A stretch of DNA of 64,000 nt from Nocardioides sp. InS609-2 (GCF_023208195.1 NZ_CP060034.1:496001-560000); one strand, 5' to 3'; shown: positions 1 to 7,669, counted from the first letter of the stretch. The notes: generated by a model from the sequence alone, not told the origin. A program made the numbers and translations.

Positions 1-429
1 GAGAACGAGTACACCCAGCACGGTGTCCGCTCTGGCCACCAGACCCAGGCGTTGGTGCTGATGGACCCGGACGTTTCGCGCGGCCCAGAACGACTGAGCC
101 AGGACCAGGGCGACGCGGGCCGTGACCCCCAGGGTCAGGACCACGCCGACCACGCCGGCAGTGACGCCGCCCGGGGTCGAGTACTGCTGGCGCAGCAACA
201 TGGCACAGGTGTCCAGGACGGTGGCCAGATCCGGGCCGACAGGCGAGACGGGGACGGCGAGCACCAGTCCAGCAAGCGTCACGGCGGCGAGAATCGACCA
301 GCTCAGCGACTGCCAAGCCAGGACGCCGAGACGAGGGGCCCGCTCCGGCCAATGTGCGCGACGTAGCCAGGCGCCACCCAGCGTGGCCATGGTCAACGCG
401 TAGAGCAGGAGTGCGACCGACGCTCTCAC
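1..429 (-). CDS. M56-family sensor/protease, N-terminal part (cut by window edge)
   Basis: The reading frame is open from a GTG at 429 to the window edge (143 codons). It encodes hydrophobic segments near residues 3-15, 38-60 and 88-112, as expected for the membrane part of BlaR1/MecR1-like M56 metallopeptidases. The HExxH zinc motif would lie beyond the edge and is not seen. The GTG overlaps the stop of the BlaI-type repressor by four bases (GTGA), the standard blaI-blaR1 arrangement. In that family the membrane protease senses a signal and leads to destruction of the repressor. The signal here is unknown; given the neighbours it could be metal or envelope redox stress rather than a beta-lactam. 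The assignment rests on context and topology more than on motifs. Confidence 0.7.
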   Translation of the reverse strand, partial: MRASVALLLYALTMATLGGAWLRRAHWPERAPRLGVLAWQSLSWSILAAVTLAGLVLAVPVSPVGPDLATVLDTCAMLLRQQYSTPGGVTAGVVGVVLTLGVTARVALVLAQSFWAARNVRVHQHQRLGLVARADTVLGVLVL

Positions 430-800
430 GGGCGCGACCGCTTTGAGGACGACGGCGGAGCGAGCGCCTTTCGCAAGGCCTCCAGCTCCCCGTCATCGAT
501 CTGCTGGACGAAGTGCATCAAGGTGGCGGCCCTGTCCCCACTGGTCGCGAGCACCCCTTCCATCAGGTCTGCCGTGTGCTCCTCACGCGACCGCACTGCC
601 CGGTAGCGGTAGGCGCGCCCTTCCTGCTCTCGGCTCAGGATGCCCTTGCGGTGCAGGTTGACCATCACGGTCATCACCGTCGTATAGGCGATGTCCCGCT
701 CGCGCTGGATCTGCTCGAGCACCTCGCGCACGAGCACTGGCCTGTCCGTCGCCCACACCCGCGCCATCACGACGGCCTCCAGCTGTCCGAGCTGACGCAT
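426..800 (-). CDS. BlaI/MecI/CopY-family repressor
   Basis: A 124-residue winged-helix protein beginning MRQLGQLEAVVMARVW, the usual opening of the BlaI family, with the recognition-helix region around 'AYTTVMTVMVNLHRKGIL' and a C-terminal dimerisation helix. I start it at the ATG at 800 because an AAGGGG ribosome site lies eight bases upstream; the frame stays open to 857, but a start there would crowd the operator. The family binds palindromic operators as dimers and is inactivated by cleavage through an M56 partner, which follows with a four-base overlap. An operator-like site at 864-878 sits between this gene and the divergent ccdA, so it probably controls both. Two matching palindromes occur 3.2-3.7 kb away, which implies a small local regulon. 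Confidence 0.88.
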   Translation of the reverse strand: MRQLGQLEAVVMARVWATDRPVLVREVLEQIQRERDIAYTTVMTVMVNLHRKGILSREQEGRAYRYRAVRSREEHTADLMEGVLATSGDRAATLMHFVQQIDDGELEALRKALAPPSSSKRSRP

Positions 801-863
801 CGGCGTGTCCCCTTCAGTGTCCGGGCCCCGCCCATCTGCAGGTACGGTCACCACCAATATCTC

Positions 864-878
864 CTATGATGGATAGTA
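864..878. promoter_or_regulatory. Probable BlaI-type operator 1 (divergent blaI/ccdA)
   Basis: The site CTATGATGGATAGTA differs at one base from the reverse complement of operator 2 at 4051-4067 over the shared 15 bases. It lies in the only gap between the divergent repressor gene and ccdA. The second half-site is imperfect. The call is by similarity between sites in the window and proximity to the repressor gene; binding has not been shown. Confidence 0.7.
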
Positions 879-969
879 GAGCACCAGGTGCTACGTGGGA
901 ATCAAGTGATCGATCACGCGCACGTCGCCATGCCCCCGGCGCGTGGCAATCCAGAAGAGGCAGGCAGCT

Positions 970-1794
970 GTGACCGTCCTAGAGTCCGTGGGACAAGGCG
1001 CCCAGGACGTTGTGCTCGACGGTCCGCTCCTGCTGGCTGGGCTGGTGGCACTCGCGGCAGGAGCCCTGTCCTTCTTCTCGCCCTGCTGCCTGCCTCTGGT
1101 CCCTGGCTACCTCTCCTACGTGGCCGGCCTCGCGGGTGGCGAGGTGCAGACCGCGAGCACGCGGGACGCGCCCCCCGGAGACACTCTGGTTAGTAGCCGG
1201 CGGAAGACGCGAGGACGGACGGTGTGGGGTGCTGTGCTCTTCGTTGCCGGCTTCGCCGCCGTCTTCACGAGCTACGGCGCCCTGTTCGGCTCTCTCGGGG
1301 CGATCCTGGTCCAGTACCAGGAGACGCTCGTGCGCATCCTCGGCGTGGTGACGATCGCAGTCGGTCTGATCTTCACGGGCGTGCTCTGGCGGCTCCCGTT
1401 CGCGGGCCGCACCCTTCGGCTCAGGTATCGACCCAGAGCCGGCCTGGCCGGCGCTCCGGTGGTGGGAGTTCTGTTCGGCCTGGGGTGGACCCCCTGTATC
1501 GGCCCGACCCTGGCCGCGGTCCTGACGCTGGCCACCAGCAGTGCCGGGGCGGGCCGCGGGGCGCTGCTGTCCTTCGCCTACAGCGCCGGGCTCGGGATAC
1601 CGTTCATCCTTGCGGCGTTCTCCGTGCACCGGTTCATGGGCTCGGTGGCCTGGGCTCGCCGGCACGCCAAGGCCATCACGCAGGTCGGGGGCGCGACCCT
1701 GATCCTGCTCGGCCTGCTCCAGCTGACCGGCCTGTGGACGGCACTGATCGCCCGGATGCAGGGACTGATCGCGGGCTGGACACTTCCGTTGTGA
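970..1794 (+). CDS. ccdA: CcdA-type cytochrome c biogenesis / thiol-disulfide membrane protein
   Basis: A polytopic membrane protein of 274 residues with the two family signatures: '[15 protein letters not shown]' in the first helix and '[14 protein letters not shown]' near residue 175. CcdA/DsbD proteins carry reducing equivalents from cytoplasmic thioredoxin across the membrane to extracytoplasmic thiol proteins, for example during haem attachment to cytochrome c or repair of oxidised cysteines. I chose the GTG at 970, which has an AGAAGAGG ribosome site nine bases upstream; an in-frame GTG at 943 has none. It is transcribed away from the BlaI-type gene and shares the operator at 864-878. 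A second, divergent CcdA-like gene lies at 2819-3754. Confidence 0.88.
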   Translation: MTVLESVGQGAQDVVLDGPLLLAGLVALAAGALSFFSPCCLPLVPGYLSYVAGLAGGEVQTASTRDAPPGDTLVSSRRKTRGRTVWGAVLFVAGFAAVFTSYGALFGSLGAILVQYQETLVRILGVVTIAVGLIFTGVLWRLPFAGRTLRLRYRPRAGLAGAPVVGVLFGLGWTPCIGPTLAAVLTLATSSAGAGRGALLSFAYSAGLGIPFILAAFSVHRFMGSVAWARRHAKAITQVGGATLILLGLLQLTGLWTALIARMQGLIAGWTLPL

Positions 1795-1830
1795 CTGTTC
1801 GCCGAGGGGTGAGCGTCCGACCCGGAAGGC

Positions 1831-2112
1831 TCATCTCGGGTCGTGCGCCACGCGGAACCGTGAGAGTTCCTTGCGCAGCTTCCGCTCCGAGAGACGTCCG
1901 TAGCTGAAGGCGCGCCCGTCGAGCAGCACCCCTGGTGCGAACATCACCCCGTGGCGGCTGGCCAACGAACGCCCTTCGTCCGACTGGAGGCTGACCTCGT
2001 CGATGCTGATGTCGAAGTCCTGGCCGACGCGCGCGAGGACCACCTTGGCATGCTCGCAGTAGGTACATGCACGCTGGGTCAGGAGCGTGACCCGCACCGG
2101 CACGACGGTCAC
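1831..2112 (-). CDS. Glutaredoxin-like thiol oxidoreductase
   Basis: A 93-residue thioredoxin-fold protein with 'RACTYCEHAKVVL', a CxxC redox centre following the first beta strand, and a later 'FAPGVLLDGRAF' loop supplying the cis-proline region. It has no signal peptide, so it should act in the cytoplasm as a small disulfide reductant. Its GTG start overlaps the stop of the upstream redoxin gene by four bases, making it the last gene of the SHOCT-ccdA-redoxin-glutaredoxin operon. It could supply electrons to the membrane CcdA-like carrier encoded two genes upstream; that role is inference. Confidence 0.8.
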   Translation of the reverse strand: MTVVPVRVTLLTQRACTYCEHAKVVLARVGQDFDISIDEVSLQSDEGRSLASRHGVMFAPGVLLDGRAFSYGRLSERKLRKELSRFRVAHDPR

Positions 2113-2822
2113 GATCGGAGGCCGGCCTTCAGCTGTTCCAGCAGCGTGTCCACGGGGACGAACATGGTGTAGTTCGGGGCGCCGCCGTAGTCGGCTCGCC
2201 AGAGGATCTGCCCGTCCGGCCCGATAAGCGCGAAGGAGTGACCGTCACGGGAGTCGCCCATCATGCCGAACTGGTTCATCTGATACTGCCGAGACACCGC
2301 TAGGTCTGTGTCGGCCAGGGTCGTCGAGGTCAGTCCGTCATCGGCCATTTTCTGCGCCAGCGCGTCGACCGGACCAGAGGTGATGGAGACGAACTCGTCG
2401 ATCCCCGCCGCCTTCAGCACGTCGGGGTCGTCCTCGAAGGCACGGATCTGGTCCCAGCACGGTTGGCAGCCCAGCCCCTCGTGCCAATAGGTCAGGACAG
2501 TCTTGCCCTTGAAATCGGACAGGCCCGCCGTCCCGCCCCGGGTCGAGGGCAGTGAGAAGTCGATGGCCGCCTGCCCCACTCCGGGCTTGCCGGTCTGATA
2601 GACGTACTTGCCCGAGCCGCCCGACACACCGGCCTCTGGGTTCTGGTTGGCGGATCGGAAGATCGTGAACAGGACGCCGATCACGATCAGGACAGTCAGA
2701 GTGACACCGACTCGGAGCAGGGCCTGCCTCCTGCGGGTAGTGGCCTTCGCAGTGACCGCGTCCTGGGCGCGCGCCGCGCGCTTCTCTTGGGCGGAGTGGG
2801 GGGCGTTGCTCTTCGGCGTCAC
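2109..2822 (-). CDS. Membrane-anchored redoxin (TlpA/peroxiredoxin-like)
   Basis: A 237-residue protein with a basic cytoplasmic N-terminus, one membrane helix at about residues 35-55 ('VGVTLTVLIVIGVLF') and an extracytoplasmic redoxin domain. 'AIDFSLPSTRGG' and 'GLGCQPCWDQIRAF' mark the AhpC/TSA-Redoxin fold with a CxxC pair, as in TlpA/ResA. Such proteins reduce or oxidise cysteines outside the membrane and take electrons from CcdA. The start is the GTG at 2822, which overlaps the stop of the CcdA-like gene by four bases. The frame is open far upstream of this, but that sequence is the shadow of ccdA. Translation is coupled on both sides (GTGA overlaps). Confidence 0.85.
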   Translation of the reverse strand: MTPKSNAPHSAQEKRAARAQDAVTAKATTRRRQALLRVGVTLTVLIVIGVLFTIFRSANQNPEAGVSGGSGKYVYQTGKPGVGQAAIDFSLPSTRGGTAGLSDFKGKTVLTYWHEGLGCQPCWDQIRAFEDDPDVLKAAGIDEFVSITSGPVDALAQKMADDGLTSTTLADTDLAVSRQYQMNQFGMMGDSRDGHSFALIGPDGQILWRADYGGAPNYTMFVPVDTLLEQLKAGLRS

Positions 2823-3754
2823 TGTCGATCCTCCATGGGTGGGGTCCCGCCGGCCGCCTGGCCGGTCGCGACGGGCGCGCTGTCGGAGTCGGGCCGGGTG
2901 GTGCCGGCGGGGTGGTGTACGGCGTGCCAGATGAGCCAGGACAGGACCCCGATGATCGCAAGCCCCGGAACCCAGGGCGGCAACCAGGACAGGGCAACTT
3001 CGACGGTGGCGGCGCTGTGCCCCAACCAGGCGGTGAACCGCACCTGCCAGCCGTCGGTCGGCATCGAGGGTCCGCGGGCAGCCAGGAAGACAGTCAGGAC
3101 CCCCATGCCCACCAGGAGGCCACCTGAGAGCAGGCTGGCCAACGGGAGGCGATGCCGCCAGCGGCCAACACCAAAGGTGACCTCGCGTCCGGTCAACAGC
3201 CGGCTCCTGCCCCAGTCGCGTCGATCCCACACCAGGGCGAGTGCCGCCAACGGAGCCACCATCCCGAACACATAGGTCACGCCCACGATCAGGCTGGGAA
3301 CGAACGACGCAGTCGCGGCAGACAACGCCGCCACACCCACCAGTACCGGCGCACAGCACGAGCTCGCGGCTCCCGAGAAGACCCCCAGTGTGTACACCGA
3401 CCCGGTGCCGGTACCTCCGTGCGAGCGAAGCCCGGGCATTGGCAGCATGAACTTGCGCCCGGCCAGCATCGCCAGGCCGCCCAGCATCATCGCCGCGCCC
3501 ATCACCGAGAAGACCAGGGTGTGGTGTCCGGAGATGAGCCGGCTCAATGCGGTCGCGCCGAGACCGATCGGCAGGATGACCGTCGCGACCCCGGCCGCGA
3601 AGACGAGCGTCATCGCCAGGATATGGGTGCGGCTCTTGAAGCTGGAGGCGAAGTAGGCCGGCAGCATGACCGACACACAACACGGGGCGAGAAGCGCGAC
3701 GACGCCCCCCAGGAAGGCAGCGAGAATCGTCGTCGAGAACAGCAGGTCTCCCAC
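2819..3754 (-). CDS. Second CcdA/DsbD-like membrane protein
   Basis: A 311-residue polytopic protein with 'LLAPCCVSVMLPAYF' in the first helix and 'AASSCCAPVLVGV' in the middle, the two places where CcdA/DsbD carry their redox cysteines. It is longer than the plus-strand CcdA and has a hydrophilic tail. I take the GTG at 3754, seven bases after the SHOCT gene stop; the open frame continues to 3892 but overlaps that gene out of frame. Translational coupling to the redoxin gene suggests it feeds electrons to that protein. Each member pairs a CC motif in helix 1 with a second Cys site, so the two paralogues may serve different partners. Confidence 0.82.
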   Translation of the reverse strand: MGDLLFSTTILAAFLGGVVALLAPCCVSVMLPAYFASSFKSRTHILAMTLVFAAGVATVILPIGLGATALSRLISGHHTLVFSVMGAAMMLGGLAMLAGRKFMLPMPGLRSHGGTGTGSVYTLGVFSGAASSCCAPVLVGVAALSAATASFVPSLIVGVTYVFGMVAPLAALALVWDRRDWGRSRLLTGREVTFGVGRWRHRLPLASLLSGGLLVGMGVLTVFLAARGPSMPTDGWQVRFTAWLGHSAATVEVALSWLPPWVPGLAIIGVLSWLIWHAVHHPAGTTRPDSDSAPVATGQAAGGTPPMEDRQ

Positions 3755-3761
3755 GGCTGGA

Positions 3762-4025
3762 TTACCGACTGAGGCTCGACAGTCGGCGGAGGAACTCGTC
3801 CTCCTCGATCTCCCCCGCTGCGTACCGGCTCCGGAGGAGTTCCTCAGCTGTGGGGACTCCAACGGCCGGACGGGTGTCGCCCGAACGCGCACCGCGGATC
3901 AGCCACACGGTCCCTGCGACCGACAAAGCCAACAAGGCCAACGCCACCAAGCCCCACAAGACCATCCAGCCCATCATGAACGCTCCCGATCCGTTTCCCA
4001 TGCAGCCCATTCCCTTCGTCCCCAT
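3762..4025 (-). CDS. SHOCT-domain small membrane protein, Met-rich N-terminus
   Basis: An 87-residue protein with a Met/Gly-rich N-terminus ('KGMGCMGNGSGAFMMGWM'), one membrane helix (about 22-45) and a C-terminal SHOCT motif ending 'YAAGEIEEDEFLRRLSSL'. SHOCT domains are short oligomerisation or tethering modules often found next to membrane transport genes. The Met/Cys-rich start could bind Cu(I), which would fit the island, but this is inference. It is the first gene of the operon that runs through ccdA-like, redoxin and glutaredoxin. The perfect BlaI-type palindrome at 4051-4067 lies 26 bases before its start. Confidence 0.82.
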   Translation of the reverse strand: MGTKGMGCMGNGSGAFMMGWMVLWGLVALALLALSVAGTVWLIRGARSGDTRPAVGVPTAEELLRSRYAAGEIEEDEFLRRLSSLSR

Positions 4026-4050
4026 CTGTCGTCCTGCCCGGACTGACCAA

Positions 4051-4067
4051 TACTATCCGTCATAGTA
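4051..4067. promoter_or_regulatory. Probable BlaI-type operator 2
   Basis: Perfect inverted repeat TACTATCCGTCATAGTA (6-base arms, 5-base centre) in the promoter region of the SHOCT-ccdA-redoxin-glutaredoxin operon. It matches operator 1 at 864-878 in 14 of 15 shared positions and shares the TACTAT/ATAGTA half-sites with the palindrome at 4490-4510. Confidence 0.78.
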
Positions 4068-4098
4068 GAATACCTCTCCCGCACCGCAGCCGGGGCTC

Positions 4099-4392
4099 TC
4101 AGGCGCGCGGGCGTCCCGCCGACTCCACGCCCTGAGCCACTGACCCACGGGACGCCCGTCGCGCGGCGAGCTGGGCAAGCTGGTCGCCGTACTGGACGTC
4201 CAAGTCGGCCTGGTACTGCTCGGCCAAACCGAAGACATCGAACAGCACCCCGCCCAAGGCTTGGGCAACGAGCTCCTCGAGATCGGTGGACTTGCGACCT
4301 TCGGCGACCAGGACTGCGCCCGCTGTAAAAGACCGATGCCGTACGGGCCTTCCACTGACTCGGGCCAAGCCGGCGCTCCGCACCCGGATCAC
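4099..4392 (-). CDS. Small hypothetical protein
   Basis: A 97-residue frame from a GTG at 4392 that I do not recognise. Its central part ('STDLEELVAQALGGVLFD' and 'QYQADLDVQYGDQLAQLAARR') has the codon bias of the neighbouring genes and looks helical and soluble. A tiny frame of 12 codons begins at an ATG near 4434 behind a good GGAGAGG site and stops just before this GTG. The pair could be a leader peptide plus gene, or one gene broken by mutation. The perfect palindrome at 4490-4510 lies upstream, so it may belong to the BlaI-type regulon. Confidence 0.45.
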   Translation of the reverse strand: MIRVRSAGLARVSGRPVRHRSFTAGAVLVAEGRKSTDLEELVAQALGGVLFDVFGLAEQYQADLDVQYGDQLAQLAARRASRGSVAQGVESAGRPRA

Positions 4393-4489
4393 TCACTAGG
4401 TGATCCTGACCTCGGGGAGTTTCGATCCGAGCATGCGTGCCCCTCTCCAGCCACTGAGCCGAGTGGGCCGAGAGGCCCGTCGGTTTCTC

Positions 4490-4510
4490 ACTACTATAAA
4501 ATATAGTAGT
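4490..4510. promoter_or_regulatory. Perfect 21-bp palindrome, probable BlaI-type operator 3
   Basis: Arms ACTACTATA and TATAGTAGT separated by AAA give a perfect 9-base inverted repeat. It contains the TACTAT/ATAGTA core of the other two sites but with 3 rather than 5 central bases. It lies between the histidine kinase stop and the small gene starting at 4392, in a very AT-rich patch for this genome. It could be the strongest operator of the regulon. A terminator for the kinase operon is less likely because the stem has only two or three GC pairs. Confidence 0.65.
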
Positions 4511-4570
4511 CAGTGGCGCCGGGTCCTTCCACGGAGTCCAACGAGCACGGCCCCGCAGTCCGTTGACCGT

Positions 4571-5947
4571 TCACTTGATCGCCGCTTGGTCAGAGTCGAT
4601 GGACGTGAGGCGAATCCGGAAGGATGCTCCCCCGTCGGGGAGGTTCACGACGGTGACCTCACCTCCGTGGGCGTGCACGAGAGCGGCGACCACGGCCAGT
4701 CCGATGCCTGACCCGCCGGTGCGCACCTGGTGTCCGCGGTAGAAGCGTTCGAACACGTGGGCCAAGTCGTCGGGGGAGATTCCCGGCCCGTCGTCGTGCA
4801 CGTCAAGCTCGGCCCGACCATCGACTGTTCGGGTGGAGACAGTCACGGACCCCCCTGGAGGAACGAACTTCAAGGTATTGGTCAGCAGGTTTGTCACGAC
4901 CTGCTGGAGTCTGACCTCATCGCCGGAGACCGCTGCCGGATCGGTACTCAGGATCAGGCGCAGCTGCCCCTCGGCGAACCGGTGGCTCAGGGCGGCACCC
5001 GCCCTCGCGACGACGTCGGCCAAGTCGACGGGCCGACGGTGCAGGTCGAATTCGACGCTGTCCGCTGACGTCATGGTCTCCAGGTCTGCGGTGAGCCGAC
5101 CGAGGCGCAGCGTCTCGTCGTGCAGGGAGCGGAAGAGTGCCGGAGTTGGCTCGACGACGCCGTCTTGGACTGCCTCGAGCTGGCTACGCAACACCGTCAG
5201 GGGGGTGCGCAGCTCGTGTGCCACGTCGGCGGCGAAGGCCCGGCGTACGGCGTCCTCTCGGTCGACGGAGTCAACGAGGTCGTTGAAGGCCCGGGCCAGC
5301 TGCGCGATCTCATCATTCCCCGCCACAGCGGCCCGTCGATGGCGGTCACCAGCCTGAAGGTCGCGCGCAGCGCTGGTGAGCTCTGTGATCGGTCGCACGG
5401 TACGCCGGGAGGCGATCACGCCCGCCCCGACGCCGATCGACCCAGCAGCCAGTCCACCCAGGAGAAGCAACCAGTTGACGGATCTGCGGAACTCCCGGTC
5501 GGCCAACGGAACCGTGCCTTCCGGCAAGGCCACATACAGGTCACCGATCCGGCGTCCGCCCATCGTCAACGAAATTCGCTGCTGGGGGCTCAGGGCACCG
5601 GCCGAGCCCATGTCACGGTGCATCTGCACCATCTCCGGTCCCATCTGGCTGTCCCGGAGCGACCAGACGCTCTTTCCCGAGGCGTCGACGAGTCGAACCT
5701 GGGCCCCCGACATCGCGACCAGTGGCGCGAGCCGGTCGAGCCTGTCCTTCTGCCATCCTTGGTCCGGTTCGTAGGCCGCGGTGAAGGCGTTGGCGAGCTG
5801 ACTCACTCGAGCAGATCGTTGCTGGCCGAGGTAGGTGTCGAACCGGCCTCCGAACGCTGCGTTGACGAGAATCGCCGTCAACAGCGCCGAACCCAGCGCG
5901 ATGACGACGAACGACAAGGTCAACCGTCGACGCAGACTCTCAGCCAT
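4571..5947 (-). CDS. Sensor histidine kinase with Met/His-rich sensor loop
   Basis: A 458-residue OmpR-class kinase. It has membrane helices at about 10-31 and 157-180, a roughly 125-residue extracytoplasmic loop, a HAMP linker (181-232), the phosphoacceptor His244 in 'DVAHELRTPL', an N box 'NLLTNTLKF', and G boxes 'DDGPGI' and 'GGSGIGLAVV'. The sensor loop contains Met102, Met106, Met109, His110 and Met113 in 'QMGPEMVQMHRDMG', a cluster suited to Cu(I) or Ag(I). The upstream regulator gene ends eight bases inside its start. It closes an lgt-regulator-kinase operon. Metal sensing is inferred from the loop and from the Met-rich and CopA-like neighbours. Confidence 0.9.
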   Translation of the reverse strand: MAESLRRRLTLSFVVIALGSALLTAILVNAAFGGRFDTYLGQQRSARVSQLANAFTAAYEPDQGWQKDRLDRLAPLVAMSGAQVRLVDASGKSVWSLRDSQMGPEMVQMHRDMGSAGALSPQQRISLTMGGRRIGDLYVALPEGTVPLADREFRRSVNWLLLLGGLAAGSIGVGAGVIASRRTVRPITELTSAARDLQAGDRHRRAAVAGNDEIAQLARAFNDLVDSVDREDAVRRAFAADVAHELRTPLTVLRSQLEAVQDGVVEPTPALFRSLHDETLRLGRLTADLETMTSADSVEFDLHRRPVDLADVVARAGAALSHRFAEGQLRLILSTDPAAVSGDEVRLQQVVTNLLTNTLKFVPPGGSVTVSTRTVDGRAELDVHDDGPGISPDDLAHVFERFYRGHQVRTGGSGIGLAVVAALVHAHGGEVTVVNLPDGGASFRIRLTSIDSDQAAIK

Positions 5948-6637
5948 CCGCGGCCTGACCGAACTTGTAACCGATGCCGGGAACGGTCATGACGAACACC
6001 GGATGGCGTGGGTCGTCGCCGAGCTTGCGACGCAGATTCTTCACATGCGCGTCCACGGTGCGCTCGTAGCCGTCGTAGTCATCACCTTGGATCCGGCTCA
6101 CGAGCTCGAGGCGCGACCAGGCGCGCCCGGGCCGAGAGGCGAGCGCAACGAGCAGGTCGAACTCACTGCGCGTCAGTTCGACGACTGCAGCGTCGAGTGA
6201 CACTTCACGGCGCTCGGAGGCAACCTCGAGCCGTCCCTGGGCGTACGTCGTGGCCCGTTCGGCCCGCAAGCCGCGCGAGCGGCGCAGGACCGCCTCGACC
6301 CGGGCAACGAGCTCCCGGGGGCTGAACGGCTTGGTGACGTAGTCGTCCGCGCCGAGCTTCAGGCCAGCGATGCGGTCTCCTTCGCTCGCCCGCGCCGTCA
6401 ACATGACGACGGGCACGTCCGACGCGCGGCGCACGGTCCGGATCACCTCCTCCCCCGGTAGGTCGGGCAGTCCGAGGTCGAGCACAACAAGATCGGGATG
6501 GATCCGCTGCACGATCCGGACAGCGTCATCCCCGCTTCCGTGTCGAAAACCTGATAGCCCTCGCGCTCGAGGTAGGTGCGCACCAGGTCGCGGATCTTGG
6601 GCTCGTCGTCGACGACAATGATCGTTCCGCTCGCCAT
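5940..6637 (-). pseudogene. OmpR-family response regulator with a one-base frameshift
   Basis: The first 37 codons from the ATG at 6637 encode 'TIIVVDDEPKIRDLVRTYLE', the acidic pocket of a receiver domain. The rest of the receiver ('PDLVVLDLGLPD' with the phosphoacceptor Asp, 'VVMLTARAS', 'GADDYVTKPFSPREL') and a complete winged-helix domain ('GYERTVDAHVKNLRRKLG') lie in another frame. The switch is at about 6530-6538, where GAAGCGGGGATGAC would need one more base to read GAxxGDD as in relatives. The total is 698 bases; 699 would give a normal 232-residue regulator. Everything else looks intact, so this may be a recent mutation, phase variation or a sequencing error. The partner is the kinase downstream. 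Confidence 0.85.
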
Positions 6638-6639
6638 GC

Positions 6640-7476
6640 CTACGATTCTCTCGTCACAGGCACGGATCGGAAAGGTTCCTGGATCTCGGGCGGGCCCAGG
6701 GGCGGCCGTGTGTCGGCTCTCCCGGCGTCATACGTCGCGTCGTCGGCGGGCCTACGCAGACGGTTGCTGACGAGCAGCCCCACACCGATCACGACCAGCG
6801 TCAGGGACCACACCTGAGGCTGAGTCAGGCGCAGCAGGACCTCCGGGTTGATCCGGATCTCCTCGACAAGGAACCGCGCCAGACCGGAGATGACGGCGTA
6901 CAGCCCAAAGATCGCCAAGGGTGCGAGTCGCTTACGCAACCCCCAGAGCACCCCGGCCAACGCGAAGGCGACCACCGCCTCATACAGCGCGGTGGGATGG
7001 ACTGGCACCGTTGTCGGCATCGTGCCGTTCGGGAAGGCCATGGCCCAGGGAAGATCCGACGGCTTGCCGTAGGTGCCGTCACCGGCGAGAAAGCAACCGA
7101 CCCGTCCGATCCCGTAGGCCAGCGAGAGCGGCGCCGCGGCAGTGCCAGCGAACTGTCCCAGGGGCAGCCGGTAGCGCCGAGCCATCGCGCCGGCGGTCGC
7201 AACACCCGCGATCAGGCCGCCATACCAGGTGAACCCCGCTGAGCGGAAGTCATGAGGCGTCAGGTCACTCGCACGCTCGGCCAGGTAGTACAGCTTGCCG
7301 CCGGCGAATCCCAACACGGTCGCGACGATCACGATGTTCCAGGCTCGGTCGGGGTCCCATCCCAAGCGTCTGAACTCCCGGGCCAGGAGGTATCCCGCCA
7401 CGAGTGCGGCCAGCGCTTTGCTGACCCCGTAGCTGTTGATCGAGAGACCGAAGATCTCGAACAGGACGGGTCTCAC
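6640..7476 (-). CDS. Prolipoprotein diacylglyceryl transferase-family protein (Lgt paralogue)
   Basis: A 278-residue membrane protein of the Lgt family. 'YGIGRVGCFLAGDGTYG' matches the Lgt signature with Cys in place of the usual Asn, and 'VPVHPTALYEAVVAF' is the conserved C-terminal element. Lgt transfers diacylglycerol to the lipobox cysteine of prelipoproteins. The protein lacks the long C-terminal tail of housekeeping actinobacterial Lgt and sits in an operon with a two-component system, two bases before the regulator start. It is therefore probably an accessory paralogue. It starts at the GTG at 7476 behind AAAGGGAG. The window alone does not show whether it acylates lipoproteins of the island. 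Confidence 0.82.
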   Translation of the reverse strand: MRPVLFEIFGLSINSYGVSKALAALVAGYLLAREFRRLGWDPDRAWNIVIVATVLGFAGGKLYYLAERASDLTPHDFRSAGFTWYGGLIAGVATAGAMARRYRLPLGQFAGTAAAPLSLAYGIGRVGCFLAGDGTYGKPSDLPWAMAFPNGTMPTTVPVHPTALYEAVVAFALAGVLWGLRKRLAPLAIFGLYAVISGLARFLVEEIRINPEVLLRLTQPQVWSLTLVVIGVGLLVSNRLRRPADDATYDAGRADTRPPLGPPEIQEPFRSVPVTRES

Positions 7477-7557
7477 GTGGTGCTCCCTTTGGGGTCGGTG
7501 GGTAGAGGTGGAGAAGTCGTTGCTGCGCCCGGGTACAGCCGCTACATGCGCCGGGGG

Positions 7558-7669
7558 TCAGCGTCGGTGGAACCGGCGCAGGCGCAGGCTGTTGGCGACC
7601 ACGCTGACGCTGGAGACTCCCACGGCGGCTCCGGCGATGACCGGTGCGAGCGGGCCGAACGCGCCTTGT
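7558..7669 (-). pseudogene. C-terminal stump of a CopA-type copper P-type ATPase
   Basis: About 36 codons before the TGA at 7558-7560 read GPLAPVIAGAAV followed by GVSSVSVVANSLRLRRF, the highly conserved end of copper-transporting P1B ATPases (last membrane helix and the SSVxVVxNSLRLRRF motif). Nothing of the rest of the ATPase is present: the match stops at about 7669 and the Met-rich gene stops at 7691. This is a deletion remnant on the same strand as the flanking genes. It links the island to copper export. Confidence 0.8.

Noticed and set aside
4053..4355. A 100-codon minus-strand frame covering the small hypothetical gene in another phase
   Set aside because: Its composition is that of a shadow frame, and it would run across operator 2; the 97-codon frame has the better codon bias.
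4490..4510. Treating the palindrome as an intrinsic terminator of the kinase operon
   Set aside because: The stem is almost entirely A/T with no following T-tract, and it shares its core with two other promoter-located sites.
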